Source: Lachnospiraceae bacterium (GTDB lineage Bacteria; Bacillota; Clostridia; Lachnospirales; Lachnospiraceae). Taken from it: a stretch of 64,000 nucleotides of DNA. The stretch covers positions 36,934 through 100,933 of the forward strand of contig JAFTVH010000002.1 of NCBI GenBank assembly GCA_017465845.1. Direction: 5' to 3'. The translations under genes and the position numbers were made by a program. Shown one piece after another: positions 8,297 to 17,475 of this stretch (position 1 is the stretch's first letter; each line of letters begins with the position of its first letter). The notes beneath the pieces were generated by a model that saw only the letters and a program-made list of their open reading frames with translations, made no database searches and was not told the DNA's origin.

Positions 8297-9436
8297 ATGA
8301 AAAAGAAAAGAATGGCAAATATGGAGCTTCTGCGCATCCTTGCTATGATCATGGTGGTCATGCTGCATTATCTGTCCAAGGGAGGCCTGCTTCCCAACAT
8401 GACAGACAGCCTTGACACAAACGGATATCTGGCCTGGATCCTGGAGACATTTTCCATTGTAGCCGTGAATGTATATATGCTGATCAGTGGTTTCTTCCTG
8501 ACGGAAAGCCGCTTTAAGAGCAGCCGCTTCGTGGAACTGATATGTCAGATACTGTTCTACAGCCTGCTCATTCCCTTGGTTTTGGCAGCTGTCGGGACCA
8601 TCAGTGTGAAGGATTTCACTGTTTATAAGCTTTTAAAATATATTTTCCCTGTGGAAATGGAGCATTACTGGTTTGCCACAGCATATGTGCTGCTGTATCT
8701 GATGTCGCCCATCTTTAAGACTGCGGTTCATCATATGAAGCAGTCTCAGCTGAAAGCCACGATTGTATTGCTGCTCTGTATTTTATCCTTAAATAAATCC
8801 ATTCTGCCGGTTCGTCTTGAGATGGATAAATTGGGGTATGACGCCATCTGGTTCTTCTGCGTGTTCCTGTGTGCAGCTTACTTAAGGCTGTACGGTATTC
8901 CGAAGCTGACAGACATCCGGAAAGGGATGATCGGATATCTGGTCTGCTGTGCAGGAATTCTGGGTATCACTCTGGCGATTAAAGTGGTATACTTAAAGAC
9001 AGGAAGCCTGGAGGATTTTCTCACGGCAACCTACCATTACAATCACATTTTGAACCTGCTTGCAGCAATCTGCCTCTTTGCGGCATTTTATCATATGAGA
9101 CTGCCTGAGGGAAAAATCGCAGATTTTATCTGTAAGATAGCCCCGTATACTTTTGGCGTATACCTGTTCCATGAACAGGAAGAGCTTCGCTATCTGTGGC
9201 CTACCTGGTTTGGTGCGTCCGCTCAGGGAAATCCGGCGGTGTTCGTGCTCAGATGCATGGGCAGTGTACTTATGATGTTTATTATAGGTATTTGTATCGA
9301 TATGGTGAGAGGTGCCATTTTCAAAGGAGCAGGAAAGCTCCTGTGCAGAGGATGGGTGAACAGATGTCTCACACAGATTGATATGGCGATAAATGGTGAC
9401 AGCCGGTCTGAACAGGTTCCGGCGGAAAGGAAGTAA
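8297..9436 (+). CDS. Acyltransferase family 3 membrane protein (OafA-like)
   Basis: This 379-residue membrane protein begins KKKRMANMELLRILAMIMVVMLHYLSKGG, in which the arginine and the histidine after MLH match the active-site region of acyltransferase-3 proteins. About ten hydrophobic segments follow. Family members move acetyl or other acyl groups onto surface sugars. The ATG at 8297 is used because GAAAGGGA lies just upstream; an earlier in-frame ATG at 8258 has no such site. A role in O-acylating the nonulosonate or its glycan is inferred from its neighbours. Confidence 0.8.
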   Translation: MKKKRMANMELLRILAMIMVVMLHYLSKGGLLPNMTDSLDTNGYLAWILETFSIVAVNVYMLISGFFLTESRFKSSRFVELICQILFYSLLIPLVLAAVGTISVKDFTVYKLLKYIFPVEMEHYWFATAYVLLYLMSPIFKTAVHHMKQSQLKATIVLLLCILSLNKSILPVRLEMDKLGYDAIWFFCVFLCAAYLRLYGIPKLTDIRKGMIGYLVCCAGILGITLAIKVVYLKTGSLEDFLTATYHYNHILNLLAAICLFAAFYHMRLPEGKIADFICKIAPYTFGVYLFHEQEELRYLWPTWFGASAQGNPAVFVLRCMGSVLMMFIIGICIDMVRGAIFKGAGKLLCRGWVNRCLTQIDMAINGDSRSEQVPAERK

Positions 9437-9438
9437 CT

Positions 9439-10566
9439 ATGATTAATTTTAACGTACCTCCCTATACAGGAAAAGAAATGGAGTATATCCGTCAGTGTGT
9501 GGAAGCCCAGAAAATCTGCGGTGACGGCGCTTATACCAAAAAGTGTAACGAATGGATCGAGGAGAAGACCGGCACTACAAAATGCCTGTTGACGACCTCC
9601 TGTACCCACGCCACAGAACTTGCAGCCCTGCTGGCCGGCATTCAGCCCGGCGATGAAGTGATCATGCCGGCTTATACTTTCGTATCTACCGCAGATGCTT
9701 TCGTACTGCGTGGTGCCGTTCCGGTATTCGTAGACATCCGCCCGGATACCATGAATATTGATGAGAACTTAATAGAGGCTGCTATTACTGACAAAACGAA
9801 GGCTATCGTACCGGTTCATTACGCCGGCGTATCCTGTGAAATGGATAAAATCATGGAAATCGCAGAGAAGCATCATCTCGTTGTGATTGAGGACGCTGCC
9901 CAGGGCATCATGTCGAGTTATAAGGGCAAAGCACTGGGAACCATCGGTGATTTCGGCTGCTTCAGCTTCCACGAGACCAAGAACTTCAGCATGGGAGAGG
10001 GCGGTGCGCTCTTAATCCGTGATGAAAAGTATGTGGAAGAGGCTGAGATCATCCGGGAAAAGGGAACCAACAGGAGCAAGTTCTACCGCGGACAGATTGA
10101 TAAGTATACCTGGGTAAATTATGGTTCCTCTTACCTTCCCAGTGATATGAATGCAGCTTATCTTTACGCCCAGCTGGAACTGGCTGATGAGATTACGCAG
10201 CACAGACTGGACTGCTGGGACCGCTACTATGAGAGATTGAAACCACTGGCTGACACCGGCAGAATCGAACTTCCCGTAGTACCGGAAGGCTGTGTCCACA
10301 ATGCCCATATGTTCTACATCAAAGCAAAGGATATCGAAGAAAGAAGTGCTTTCATCAGCTTCATGAAAGAAAACGGCATTATGTGTGTCTTCCACTATAT
10401 TCCGCTGCATACGGCTCCCGCAGGACAGAAGTTCGGTCGATTCCATGGGGAAGACCGTTATACCACCGGCGAGAGTGAAAGACTGGTGCGTCTGCCCATG
10501 TTCTACAATCTGACATTGGAACAGGTAGACGGAATCTGTGACAAGGTGATGGAGTTCTTTGGGTGA
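9439..10566 (+). CDS. rffA: dTDP-4-amino-4,6-dideoxygalactose transaminase
   Basis: This 375-residue DegT/DnrJ/EryC1-family PLP enzyme closely follows the WecE/RffA pattern along its whole length: FNVPPYTGKEMEYI, CGDGAYTKKC, PGDEVIMPAYTFVSTA, FVDIRPDTMNIDE, VHYAGVSCEMD and HETKNFSMGEGGA. Lys181 in the last motif is the expected PLP Schiff-base residue. The enzyme aminates dTDP-4-keto-6-deoxyglucose to the 4-amino sugar (Fuc4N precursor). The start is an ATG two bases after the previous stop. It implies a second amino-dideoxy sugar beside the nonulosonate. Confidence 0.9.
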   Translation: MINFNVPPYTGKEMEYIRQCVEAQKICGDGAYTKKCNEWIEEKTGTTKCLLTTSCTHATELAALLAGIQPGDEVIMPAYTFVSTADAFVLRGAVPVFVDIRPDTMNIDENLIEAAITDKTKAIVPVHYAGVSCEMDKIMEIAEKHHLVVIEDAAQGIMSSYKGKALGTIGDFGCFSFHETKNFSMGEGGALLIRDEKYVEEAEIIREKGTNRSKFYRGQIDKYTWVNYGSSYLPSDMNAAYLYAQLELADEITQHRLDCWDRYYERLKPLADTGRIELPVVPEGCVHNAHMFYIKAKDIEERSAFISFMKENGIMCVFHYIPLHTAPAGQKFGRFHGEDRYTTGESERLVRLPMFYNLTLEQVDGICDKVMEFFG

Positions 10567-10570
10567 CAGA

Positions 10571-12418
10571 ATGAAAAGAGAAAAATGGAAAACATCTCCA
10601 ATCTGGTTCTGGATGGGACTGGCGGCCGTGCTTGTGATGCTGGTGCCTTATCTGGTGCTGGGAGAGGAATCTATCGTGGTATACCATGACCAGCTGGATG
10701 GGGAGATGATAGCTTATATTCTGCAGGCGGAGCAGCTGACCGGCGGGGGAACCGGCAGCGGTGAAGCGGGCGGACTTGCCCGGTTTATGGGCGGTATGAG
10801 CACTACTGCATTAACACCTCCGGCGCCGCTGTTTGTCCTGTTGTTCTGCACAGGGCAGTACTTTGCAGCATATGTGTGCATGCAAATGCTGGGAAGCCTT
10901 GCCGGATATTTGGGTATGTATCTTTTGGGAAAAGAAATAACGGGGAGAAGCTGGGTAGGTATGGTGACAGGAGTACTGTTTGCTTATCTGCCTTTTCTGC
11001 CTGTATACGGATTGACACAATATGGCATTCCGCTGTTGATCTGGTGCTTTTACCGGATAGGGAAAGGAAAGAAGGTTCCCGTATGTGTTGCATATGTTCT
11101 GTTCTACACCATGGCTTCTTCTCTGGTGCTGGCAGGTTTTGCCGTACTGGGGCTTAGTGCAGTGTGCTTTTTGGGACTTTCAATGGCGGGCAGACGAGCT
11201 TCGGCGGCTGGCAGCGAAGCAGATGGTGGCAGAGGGGCAGGCTGCCGCAGACTATGGTTAACCTGGACAGGTATGCTCTTTTTCTATATATTGGAAAACA
11301 GAGCGCTTTTATATCAGATGTTCATGGGCACGGAAGAAAGTCAGGTATCTCATAAAGCAGAGTATGCGCTTGTGGCAGAACCATTTTTATCAGGCTGGAT
11401 CAATGCTTTCTTTAAAGGCGGACAGCACAGCGAAGATTATCATATGTATATACTGGCAGCGGCTGTGGCATCATTGTTTCTCTCTGTGCTGTGCAGAAAG
11501 CGTTTGGGCGAACAGAGAGTGTGTGCAAGGATTGATACTGCGGGGGGAGAAAACGTTTTGATGCGCTGCAGGAATCTGGCGATGTTGCTTCTTCTCGTCA
11601 ATCTGGCCCTTGCTATGGTGGCTGCTTTGTGGGACAGCGCTTCCGGTATTGTGCTCCGCAGTCATATGGAGGCGCTGAAAGGCTTCCAGCTGGACCGTGT
11701 ATTGTGGGTAGCGCCTGCTTTCTGGTACATGATACTGGCATGCTTGCTGGGAATCTGTGCGGAAATGGCTGAAAAATTGAGGAAAGCCGCTGCTGTAATT
11801 TTGTCCATGACTGTTCTTGCCTGTATCGGCATGATCGGTCTTACTGTACTGAAAGAAAGCAATCTGAAGCCCAACCTGCAGAAGTTGCTGAATCCGTCTT
11901 ATTCGTCCATTTCCTACAGTGATTATTATGCATTGGGCGTGATGGAACAGGTCAGGGAATACCTGGCGCAGCAAACCGGGCAACCGATATCGGACTACCG
12001 TGTAGTCAGCCTGGGAATCGATCCTGCGGCGGCCTATTATGCCGGATTTTATTGCCTGGACGGCTATTCCAACAACTATTCCCTGGAATATAAGCATGCT
12101 TTCCGCCGGGCGATTGCTCCGGAGCTTGCAAAGAGCGATTACCTGCAGGCGTATTATGACGACTGGGGAAACCGCTGTTATCTGGTGAGCGCGGAATGTC
12201 CGGGATACTATACCATTGAAAAAGGCGGCTTCTTCTTCCACAACTATGATCTGGACAGTGAAGCACTGTGGGAGCTGGGCGGCAGATACCTGCTTTCCGC
12301 AGCCTATATTCAAAACGCAGAAGAACAGGGACTTCGCCTTATGAGGGAGGAGCCCTTTGAGACTCAGGAGAGCTATTACAGAATCTTTGTGTACGAGATC
12401 GCCCCTGACAGGGAATGA
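10571..12418 (+). CDS. Polytopic membrane protein, possibly DUF6044-like
   Basis: This 615-residue protein has many hydrophobic segments from residue 10 to about 430 and a soluble C-terminal part of about 170 residues. Near the N terminus it has VVYHDQLDGEMIAY, which recalls the (H)D-containing outer loop of GT-C-like membrane glycosyltransferases and of DUF6044 proteins. I do not recognise an exact function. By position it could be a lipid-linked sugar transferase or part of glycan export. The ATG at 10571 is used; a TTG at 10559 is also possible. Two further membrane proteins follow in the same direction. Confidence 0.6.
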   Translation: MKREKWKTSPIWFWMGLAAVLVMLVPYLVLGEESIVVYHDQLDGEMIAYILQAEQLTGGGTGSGEAGGLARFMGGMSTTALTPPAPLFVLLFCTGQYFAAYVCMQMLGSLAGYLGMYLLGKEITGRSWVGMVTGVLFAYLPFLPVYGLTQYGIPLLIWCFYRIGKGKKVPVCVAYVLFYTMASSLVLAGFAVLGLSAVCFLGLSMAGRRASAAGSEADGGRGAGCRRLWLTWTGMLFFYILENRALLYQMFMGTEESQVSHKAEYALVAEPFLSGWINAFFKGGQHSEDYHMYILAAAVASLFLSVLCRKRLGEQRVCARIDTAGGENVLMRCRNLAMLLLLVNLALAMVAALWDSASGIVLRSHMEALKGFQLDRVLWVAPAFWYMILACLLGICAEMAEKLRKAAAVILSMTVLACIGMIGLTVLKESNLKPNLQKLLNPSYSSISYSDYYALGVMEQVREYLAQQTGQPISDYRVVSLGIDPAAAYYAGFYCLDGYSNNYSLEYKHAFRRAIAPELAKSDYLQAYYDDWGNRCYLVSAECPGYYTIEKGGFFFHNYDLDSEALWELGGRYLLSAAYIQNAEEQGLRLMREEPFETQESYYRIFVYEIAPDRE

Positions 12419-12453
12419 CAGAAGGGAAGTAATAGATAGAAGGGAAGAAACAG

Positions 12454-13557
12454 ATGGTTGGAGCGATTATATTATTCCTATGGCTGTTCATGATACCCAC
12501 ATTGGTGGGGAATATCGCGGCAGCAGGCGTGGATAAAAAAGAGAAAAATCTTCCTTTCCTGTGGATAACAGGACAGATGTTACTGTGGGCAGTGTTTCAG
12601 CTGATTGCAGTACCCCTGGTATTGACCGGAAAGCCTTTTTCCACTCATTTCAAAGAAGCAATCAGTCGGGAAAATCCGCTATGGACAGTAGTGACCTTGT
12701 ATCTTGCAGCGGCTGTTGTGCTGGCGGCTGCAGGAATCCTGTTTAGCTGCCGCCGTCTCAGGAAGCGCAAAATGGCATTTAAGGTCATTCGAGGCTTTGA
12801 TAACAAAGGAAAATGGTACTGCATCCTGTGGCTTTTCTTCTGGCTGCTCCTGATTTTCCAGATGGTGCAGGCGGTAAGAATGACCTATGCGGACGGTGAT
12901 GATGCATTTTATGTGGCAGTAGCCACCATTGCTGAGGAAAGCAATTATATGTATCAGAAGCTGCCTTACACGGGAGGAACCACGGGCCTGGACGGCAGAC
13001 ACGGGCTGGCTCCTTTTCCCATCTGGATTGCTTTCCTGGCAAGAATATCAGGAGTGCCTGTGGTGACCACAGCCCACGTGGCAGTACCGTTAGCCCTGAT
13101 TCCCATGACTTATGGCATATACTACCTGATTGGCCGGAAAATCTGCGCCAGAAGAAACGAGAAACTGCCCCTTTTTCTGGTTCTCACGGAAATTCTGGTA
13201 TTATTCGGAGATTATTCCTTTTATTCTGTGGAAAACTTCATGATAGCCAGAAGCAGGCAGGGAAAAGCTGCATTGGGCAGCATCATCATTCCCATGATGT
13301 TCTTCCTGTTCCTGATTATTCTGGAACGCATTCAGGAAAATAAAAAGGTGGAGCTGATCTGGTGGATGCTTCTGACAGCGGTCATCATGTCAGGCTGCCT
13401 GTGCAGTACGCTGGGGGCAATGCTGTTGTGTATGCTGACAGGTGTGGTAGGCATCTGTGCATCCGTCGTTTATCGTCGCATGAAGCTGTTGGTTCCCATG
13501 GCTCTGTGCTGCATCCCTGCGGTAGTTTATGCGGTACTGTATCTGCTGCTTGAATAA
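12454..13557 (+). CDS. Polytopic membrane protein, possibly N-terminal part of a DUF6077-like protein
   Basis: This 367-residue hydrophobic protein has about nine membrane segments. An outer loop contains YADGDDAFYVAVATIAEE and DGRHGLAPFPIWIAFLA, reminiscent of GT-C-type membrane glycosyltransferases and DUF6077 proteins, which are usually longer. The next gene starts 27 bases later in another frame and has the membrane-plus-soluble layout expected of the missing C-terminal half. The two may therefore be a naturally split pair or an old frameshift. A good ribosome binding site (AAGGGAAG) precedes this start. Confidence 0.6.
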   Translation: MVGAIILFLWLFMIPTLVGNIAAAGVDKKEKNLPFLWITGQMLLWAVFQLIAVPLVLTGKPFSTHFKEAISRENPLWTVVTLYLAAAVVLAAAGILFSCRRLRKRKMAFKVIRGFDNKGKWYCILWLFFWLLLIFQMVQAVRMTYADGDDAFYVAVATIAEESNYMYQKLPYTGGTTGLDGRHGLAPFPIWIAFLARISGVPVVTTAHVAVPLALIPMTYGIYYLIGRKICARRNEKLPLFLVLTEILVLFGDYSFYSVENFMIARSRQGKAALGSIIIPMMFFLFLIILERIQENKKVELIWWMLLTAVIMSGCLCSTLGAMLLCMLTGVVGICASVVYRRMKLLVPMALCCIPAVVYAVLYLLLE

Positions 13558-13584
13558 TCTCTGAAAAAGAAGGGGAGAAACTGT

Positions 13585-14346
13585 ATGTGGAATCAAGTGT
13601 TAACCTTATTTCAAGAATATATGGGAACCGGTCTGATTGTGGGCTGGTTCCTCATTGCGCTCATATATCTTATTTTAAAAGAAAAAAGAAAGCATATCAG
13701 AATCCTTTTCTTGTATGTGCCCATTATCCTGCTGCTGCTTTTCTTCAACCCACTGTTCGCCAAAGTCCTGTATGCTTTCGTGGGAAATGAAATCTATTAC
13801 CGTATATTGTGGCTGATTCCCATTACGGTTGTAATCGCATATGCAGCGGTGCATCTCTACGGCACGTTGAAAGGAAGGTTTCGCATCACTTTTGCATGTG
13901 TGTGCGGTGTCCTGATTGTGATTTCCGGAAGCTATATATACTCCAATCCCTACTTCAGGAAAGCGGAAAACATGTATCACATTCCTCAGGAGGTGGTGGA
14001 TATCTGCGATGCCATCGAGGTGGAGGGCAGAGAGGTCATGGCTGTTTTTCCGGCGGAAATGCTGCAGTATGTCAGGCAGTATTCCCCTGTGGTGTGCATG
14101 CCCTATGGCAGGGAACAGACTGTGTATCGCTGGTATGTGTATGATGAGCTCTATCAGGTGATGGAGGCGGAAGTGATAGATGTGCCCAGACTGGCCCAAC
14201 TTGCCAAGGAGCGGGCGTGCCACTATATTATTCTGCCAAAGGAGCAGGAAATGGAAGGGGATTTGCTTAATTATGACTACATTTTATTTGATACGATAGG
14301 CGGGTATCGTATTTATCAGGATACTACAATTTATATTGGATTATAA
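13585..14346 (+). CDS. Membrane protein with soluble C-terminal domain (partner of preceding gene)
   Basis: This 253-residue protein has four or five hydrophobic segments in the first 125 residues, then a soluble domain with REVMAVFPAEMLQYVRQYSP and CHYIILPKEQEM. It has its own binding site (AAGGGGAG) and ATG. It resembles the C-terminal part of large membrane glycosyltransferase-like proteins, and with the preceding gene would give about 620 residues. No catalytic motif is recognised. It is the last GC-rich gene before the AT-rich polysaccharide block. Confidence 0.55.
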   Translation: MWNQVLTLFQEYMGTGLIVGWFLIALIYLILKEKRKHIRILFLYVPIILLLLFFNPLFAKVLYAFVGNEIYYRILWLIPITVVIAYAAVHLYGTLKGRFRITFACVCGVLIVISGSYIYSNPYFRKAENMYHIPQEVVDICDAIEVEGREVMAVFPAEMLQYVRQYSPVVCMPYGREQTVYRWYVYDELYQVMEAEVIDVPRLAQLAKERACHYIILPKEQEMEGDLLNYDYILFDTIGGYRIYQDTTIYIGL

Positions 14347-14356
14347 AAAATGGGTA

Positions 14357-14384
14357 TTTACAAATTTTGAAAAAGTGAGATAAT
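14357..14384 (+). promoter_or_regulatory. Candidate promoter of the polysaccharide assembly block
   Basis: TTTACA at 14357-14362 and GATAAT at 14379-14384 are separated by 16 bp, with TG just before the -10 box. They lie 35 bases upstream of the fused initiating transferase gene, in an AT-rich gap where base composition changes. Confidence 0.4.
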
Positions 14385-14418
14385 ACAATAGAGGTTTTGT
14401 GAGTTAAGGGAGAAAGTT

Positions 14419-16113
14419 ATGTATAAAAAACATTTGAAGAGAGCACTTGCGGTCTTCATGTCTTCAGTGGGAATCATTTGTCTTTCTTGGTTATTTTTGT
14501 TGATTATCGTCGCGATTAAAATAGATTCACCGGGGCCGGTGCTTTTTAAGCAAAAAAGAGTAGGAATACATAAAAAATATTTTAATATTTTTAAATTCCG
14601 CACGATGCGGGTGGATACACCAAAAGATATGCCAACTCACCTGCTGGAGAATCCGGAACAGTATATTACAAAAGTTGGAAAATTCCTCAGAAAAACGTCT
14701 TTAGATGAAATTCCGCAGCTTTTTAATATTTTTAAGGGAGACATGGCAGTTGTCGGACCAAGGCCTGCATTATGGAATCAGTTTGATCTGATTGAAGAAC
14801 GGGATAAATATGGTGCGAATGATGTGCGCCCGGGACTTACCGGTTGGGCGCAGATCAACGGAAGAGATGAACTGGAAATTGATGAGAAAGCAAGACTTGA
14901 TGGTTACTATGTACAGAATATGAGTTTCTGGATGGATATCAAGTGCTTTTTTGGTACAATTAAGCCGGTAATTAAAAATGAGGGATATGCAGAAGGAAAG
15001 CAAGGCTCAGTTCCTCAGAATGAAGCAGAAAAGCATAAAAAGATTTTAGTGATTACAAATCATTCCTATATGTTTTGGCAATTTCGAAAAGAGCTGATTG
15101 CAGAACTTATGAAAGAGCATGAAGTAGTTCTTAGTATGCCATTTGTAGGTCATGAAGACGATTTCCAGGCGATGGGGCTGCGCTGCATTGAAACGAAGGT
15201 TGACCGAAGAGGCATGAATCTTAAGAAAGATTTGGAGCTTTTGAAAACGTATTATACCATGTTGAGGAATGAACGGCCGGATATGGTCATTACCTATTCC
15301 ATTAAGCCAAATGTCTATGCCGGACTGGCGTGCGGAAAATTGAGAATTCCGTTCTGTGCCAATGTGCAGGGCCTTGGAACTGCATTTGAAAAACCTATAC
15401 TGGCACAATTTGTAACAGGACTCTATAAAATGTCTTTTCGAAAAGTAAAGACTGTTTTCTTTGAAAATGAAGCTGATGCTGTAACATTTCAGAAGCATCG
15501 CATCATTCCACAGGAGAAGCAGGTTGTTCTGCGTGGTGCAGGCATCAACCTGGAGCATTATGCATTTCAGCCATATCCGGATAATGAGATAGTACATTTC
15601 CTTTATCTGGGACGCATTATGAAAGAAAAGGGGATGGACGAACTATTTTCAGCAGTGCTTCGTCTAAAGTCAGAAGGAGAAAAATTCATATTAGATCTGG
15701 TAGGATTCTTTGAAGAAGAATACAGAGAGCAGGTACTGATCTTACAAGATAAAGGGATTGTAGTGTTCCATGGTTTCCAGGAAGATTCCAGACCATACTA
15801 TGCGGCAGCAGATTGTATTGTGATGCCAAGTTACCATGAGGGTATGAGCAACGTACTTCTGGAAGCTGCGGCTATAGGCAGACCGATCATTACATGCGAT
15901 ATTCCGGGCTGCAGGGAAGCAGTAGAAAACGGAACGACAGGAACTCTGGTGCAGGTAAAGGATGAAGTAAGCCTTTATAATGCCATGAAACAAATGCTGG
16001 AAATGAAAAAAGAACAGCGACAGGAGATGGGAGTGAGCGGACGCCGGAAGATGGAACGGGAATTCCCGAAAGAAATGGTTGTGGAAGAGACCATGAAGAA
16101 GATATTTATGTAG
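14419..16113 (+). CDS. Fused initiating phosphoglycosyltransferase and GT4 glycosyltransferase
   Basis: This 564-residue protein joins two enzymes. Residues 1-195 are a monotopic sugar phosphotransferase (PglC/Bac_transf type): one membrane helix at 10-33, then DSPGPVLFKQKRVG, FKFRTM, TSLDEIPQLFN, VGPRP and RPGLTGWAQ, with the catalytic Asp-Glu in LDEIPQ. From about residue 208 there is a GT4-type glycosyltransferase with VQGLGTAFEK, YLGRIMKEKGMDELF and PSYHEGMSNVLLEAAAIG, most like PglA. The first domain would put a sugar phosphate on undecaprenyl phosphate and the second would add the next sugar. In Campylobacter these are two genes; here a short linker (EGKQGSVPQNEAEKH) joins them. A terminator follows. 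Confidence 0.9.
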   Translation: MYKKHLKRALAVFMSSVGIICLSWLFLLIIVAIKIDSPGPVLFKQKRVGIHKKYFNIFKFRTMRVDTPKDMPTHLLENPEQYITKVGKFLRKTSLDEIPQLFNIFKGDMAVVGPRPALWNQFDLIEERDKYGANDVRPGLTGWAQINGRDELEIDEKARLDGYYVQNMSFWMDIKCFFGTIKPVIKNEGYAEGKQGSVPQNEAEKHKKILVITNHSYMFWQFRKELIAELMKEHEVVLSMPFVGHEDDFQAMGLRCIETKVDRRGMNLKKDLELLKTYYTMLRNERPDMVITYSIKPNVYAGLACGKLRIPFCANVQGLGTAFEKPILAQFVTGLYKMSFRKVKTVFFENEADAVTFQKHRIIPQEKQVVLRGAGINLEHYAFQPYPDNEIVHFLYLGRIMKEKGMDELFSAVLRLKSEGEKFILDLVGFFEEEYREQVLILQDKGIVVFHGFQEDSRPYYAAADCIVMPSYHEGMSNVLLEAAAIGRPIITCDIPGCREAVENGTTGTLVQVKDEVSLYNAMKQMLEMKKEQRQEMGVSGRRKMEREFPKEMVVEETMKKIFM

Positions 16114-16150
16114 GATGTGTATATTTTTGCAGAGTATATAGTATGAAGTG

Positions 16151-16187
16151 CCCCCGTTTCTCGAGTAGGAGGAATGGGGGTTTTATT
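16151..16187 (+). terminator. Intrinsic terminator after the fused transferase
   Basis: A 12-bp stem (CCCCCGTTTCTC with GAGGAATGGGGG, two G-U pairs), a six-base loop GAGTAG and then TTTTATT. It lies 37 bases after the stop codon, which separates this gene from the epsG-led block. Confidence 0.85.
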
Positions 16188-16284
16188 GTTAATATTTACA
16201 GAAAAAACTTTTATTTTCTCTTGCGACCGGGCAAATACACATAATTTCGATTAAAAAAAGTTTCTTAATTATAGTGGAATGCGG

Positions 16285-16313
16285 TGGAATATGTAGTCGG
16301 TTCGTGGTATAAT
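16285..16313 (+). promoter_or_regulatory. Candidate extended -10 promoter for the epsG-led operon
   Basis: TGGTATAAT at 16305-16313 is an extended -10 box. The best -35 match 17 bp upstream is a poor TGGAAT. It lies between the terminator at 16151 and the EpsG-like gene, so a promoter is expected here. Confidence 0.5.
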
Positions 16314-16357
16314 AAAAAATGGTATAAATGCAAGTAAGGCAGAAAGAGGAGCAGTAC

Positions 16358-17464
16358 ATGACACTAACAAACTATTGGTGGTTATTGATTTGGCTGTTTA
16401 TTGGTGCAATCATAGCTGTAATTGTGCCGGTAACAAGGAGTGAATATGTATTAGGCAAAAAGGAGCAGCGTTGGGGGCTGATTCCGGCGGTTCTTTTAGC
16501 ATGTCCTTATGCAGTCTGGGCGGGTGTTAGGCATGATTGGTTTGGTGATACAGGAGTATATCGACGTATGTTTCAAGAGTCTCCAGCTACAATATCTCAG
16601 ATTCCATCTTACATTGCAGAACATACAAAAGATAGGGGTTTCTCTGTCCTCACAATTGTATTGAAATCAATATTAGGAAATTCTGTTATCTTATTTTTCC
16701 TCATAATTGCCATATTTCAGATTGCCTGCATTGTGTATGTGTTTAGAAAGTATTCGTCAAATTACTGGTTAAGCTTCTTTTTGTTTATTGTATCAACAGA
16801 TTATCTGTCTTGGATGCATAACGGAGTACGACAGTTTATTGCGGTAACTATTGTTTTTGCATGCTTTGGACTTATCGTGAAAAGGAAGTATGTTCCTTTG
16901 ATATGCTTGGTTCTGTTAGCATCAACAATACACGGATCGGCTTTATTAATGATTCCTATTGTGTTCATTGTTCTTGGTAAAGCATGGAATAAAAGGACAA
17001 TATTTTTTATTGCAGCGACAGTTGTAATAATGGGGTTTATTGACCAGTTTACGTCTTTGCTGGATAATTTGCTGGCAGAAACTCAGTACAGTGATTTGAT
17101 TACGAATGAAATATGGACAACAGATGATGGAACGAGTATTTTACGGGTTCTGGTTTACTCGGCGCCGGCGATATTATCCTTTATAGGAAAGAGATATGTA
17201 GATGCTGCTGATGATCCGGTAATTAATATATGTGTGAACTGTGCTTGTGTGACTATGGCATTATACTTTTTAGCAAGTGTATCTTCCGGTATTTATGTTG
17301 GGCGTCTGCCAATTTACACAACATTACAAGGATATATTGCTGTACCGTGGCTAATTGACCATATCTTTACAGAAAAATCTGCGACACTAGTGAAGACAGC
17401 AATGATAGGAGCATTTTTAGTATTCTTCTATTATCAGATGCATGTGGCGTGGGCAGTAATCTAA
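16358..17464 (+). CDS. epsG: EpsG-family polysaccharide polymerase-like membrane protein
   Basis: This 368-residue protein has about ten membrane segments. AGVRHDWFGDTGVYRRMF near residue 45 and WMHNGVRQFIAVTI near residue 150 are the hallmarks of EpsG proteins, which are thought to polymerise exopolysaccharide repeat units outside the membrane in a Wzy-like way. The ATG at 16358 is used because AGGAG lies at 16347-16351; an earlier ATG at 16328 has no binding site. It leads a run of glycosyltransferase genes. A Wzy-type polymerase next to a Wzm/Wzt exporter downstream is an unusual mix. Confidence 0.85.
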   Translation: MTLTNYWWLLIWLFIGAIIAVIVPVTRSEYVLGKKEQRWGLIPAVLLACPYAVWAGVRHDWFGDTGVYRRMFQESPATISQIPSYIAEHTKDRGFSVLTIVLKSILGNSVILFFLIIAIFQIACIVYVFRKYSSNYWLSFFLFIVSTDYLSWMHNGVRQFIAVTIVFACFGLIVKRKYVPLICLVLLASTIHGSALLMIPIVFIVLGKAWNKRTIFFIAATVVIMGFIDQFTSLLDNLLAETQYSDLITNEIWTTDDGTSILRVLVYSAPAILSFIGKRYVDAADDPVINICVNCACVTMALYFLASVSSGIYVGRLPIYTTLQGYIAVPWLIDHIFTEKSATLVKTAMIGAFLVFFYYQMHVAWAVI

Positions 17465-17475
17465 AGGAGTTTGAA

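Noticed and set aside
11471-12313. Minus-strand open frame of 280 codons
   Set aside because: It lies inside the long membrane protein gene at 10571, has no promoter or binding site and no family resemblance.
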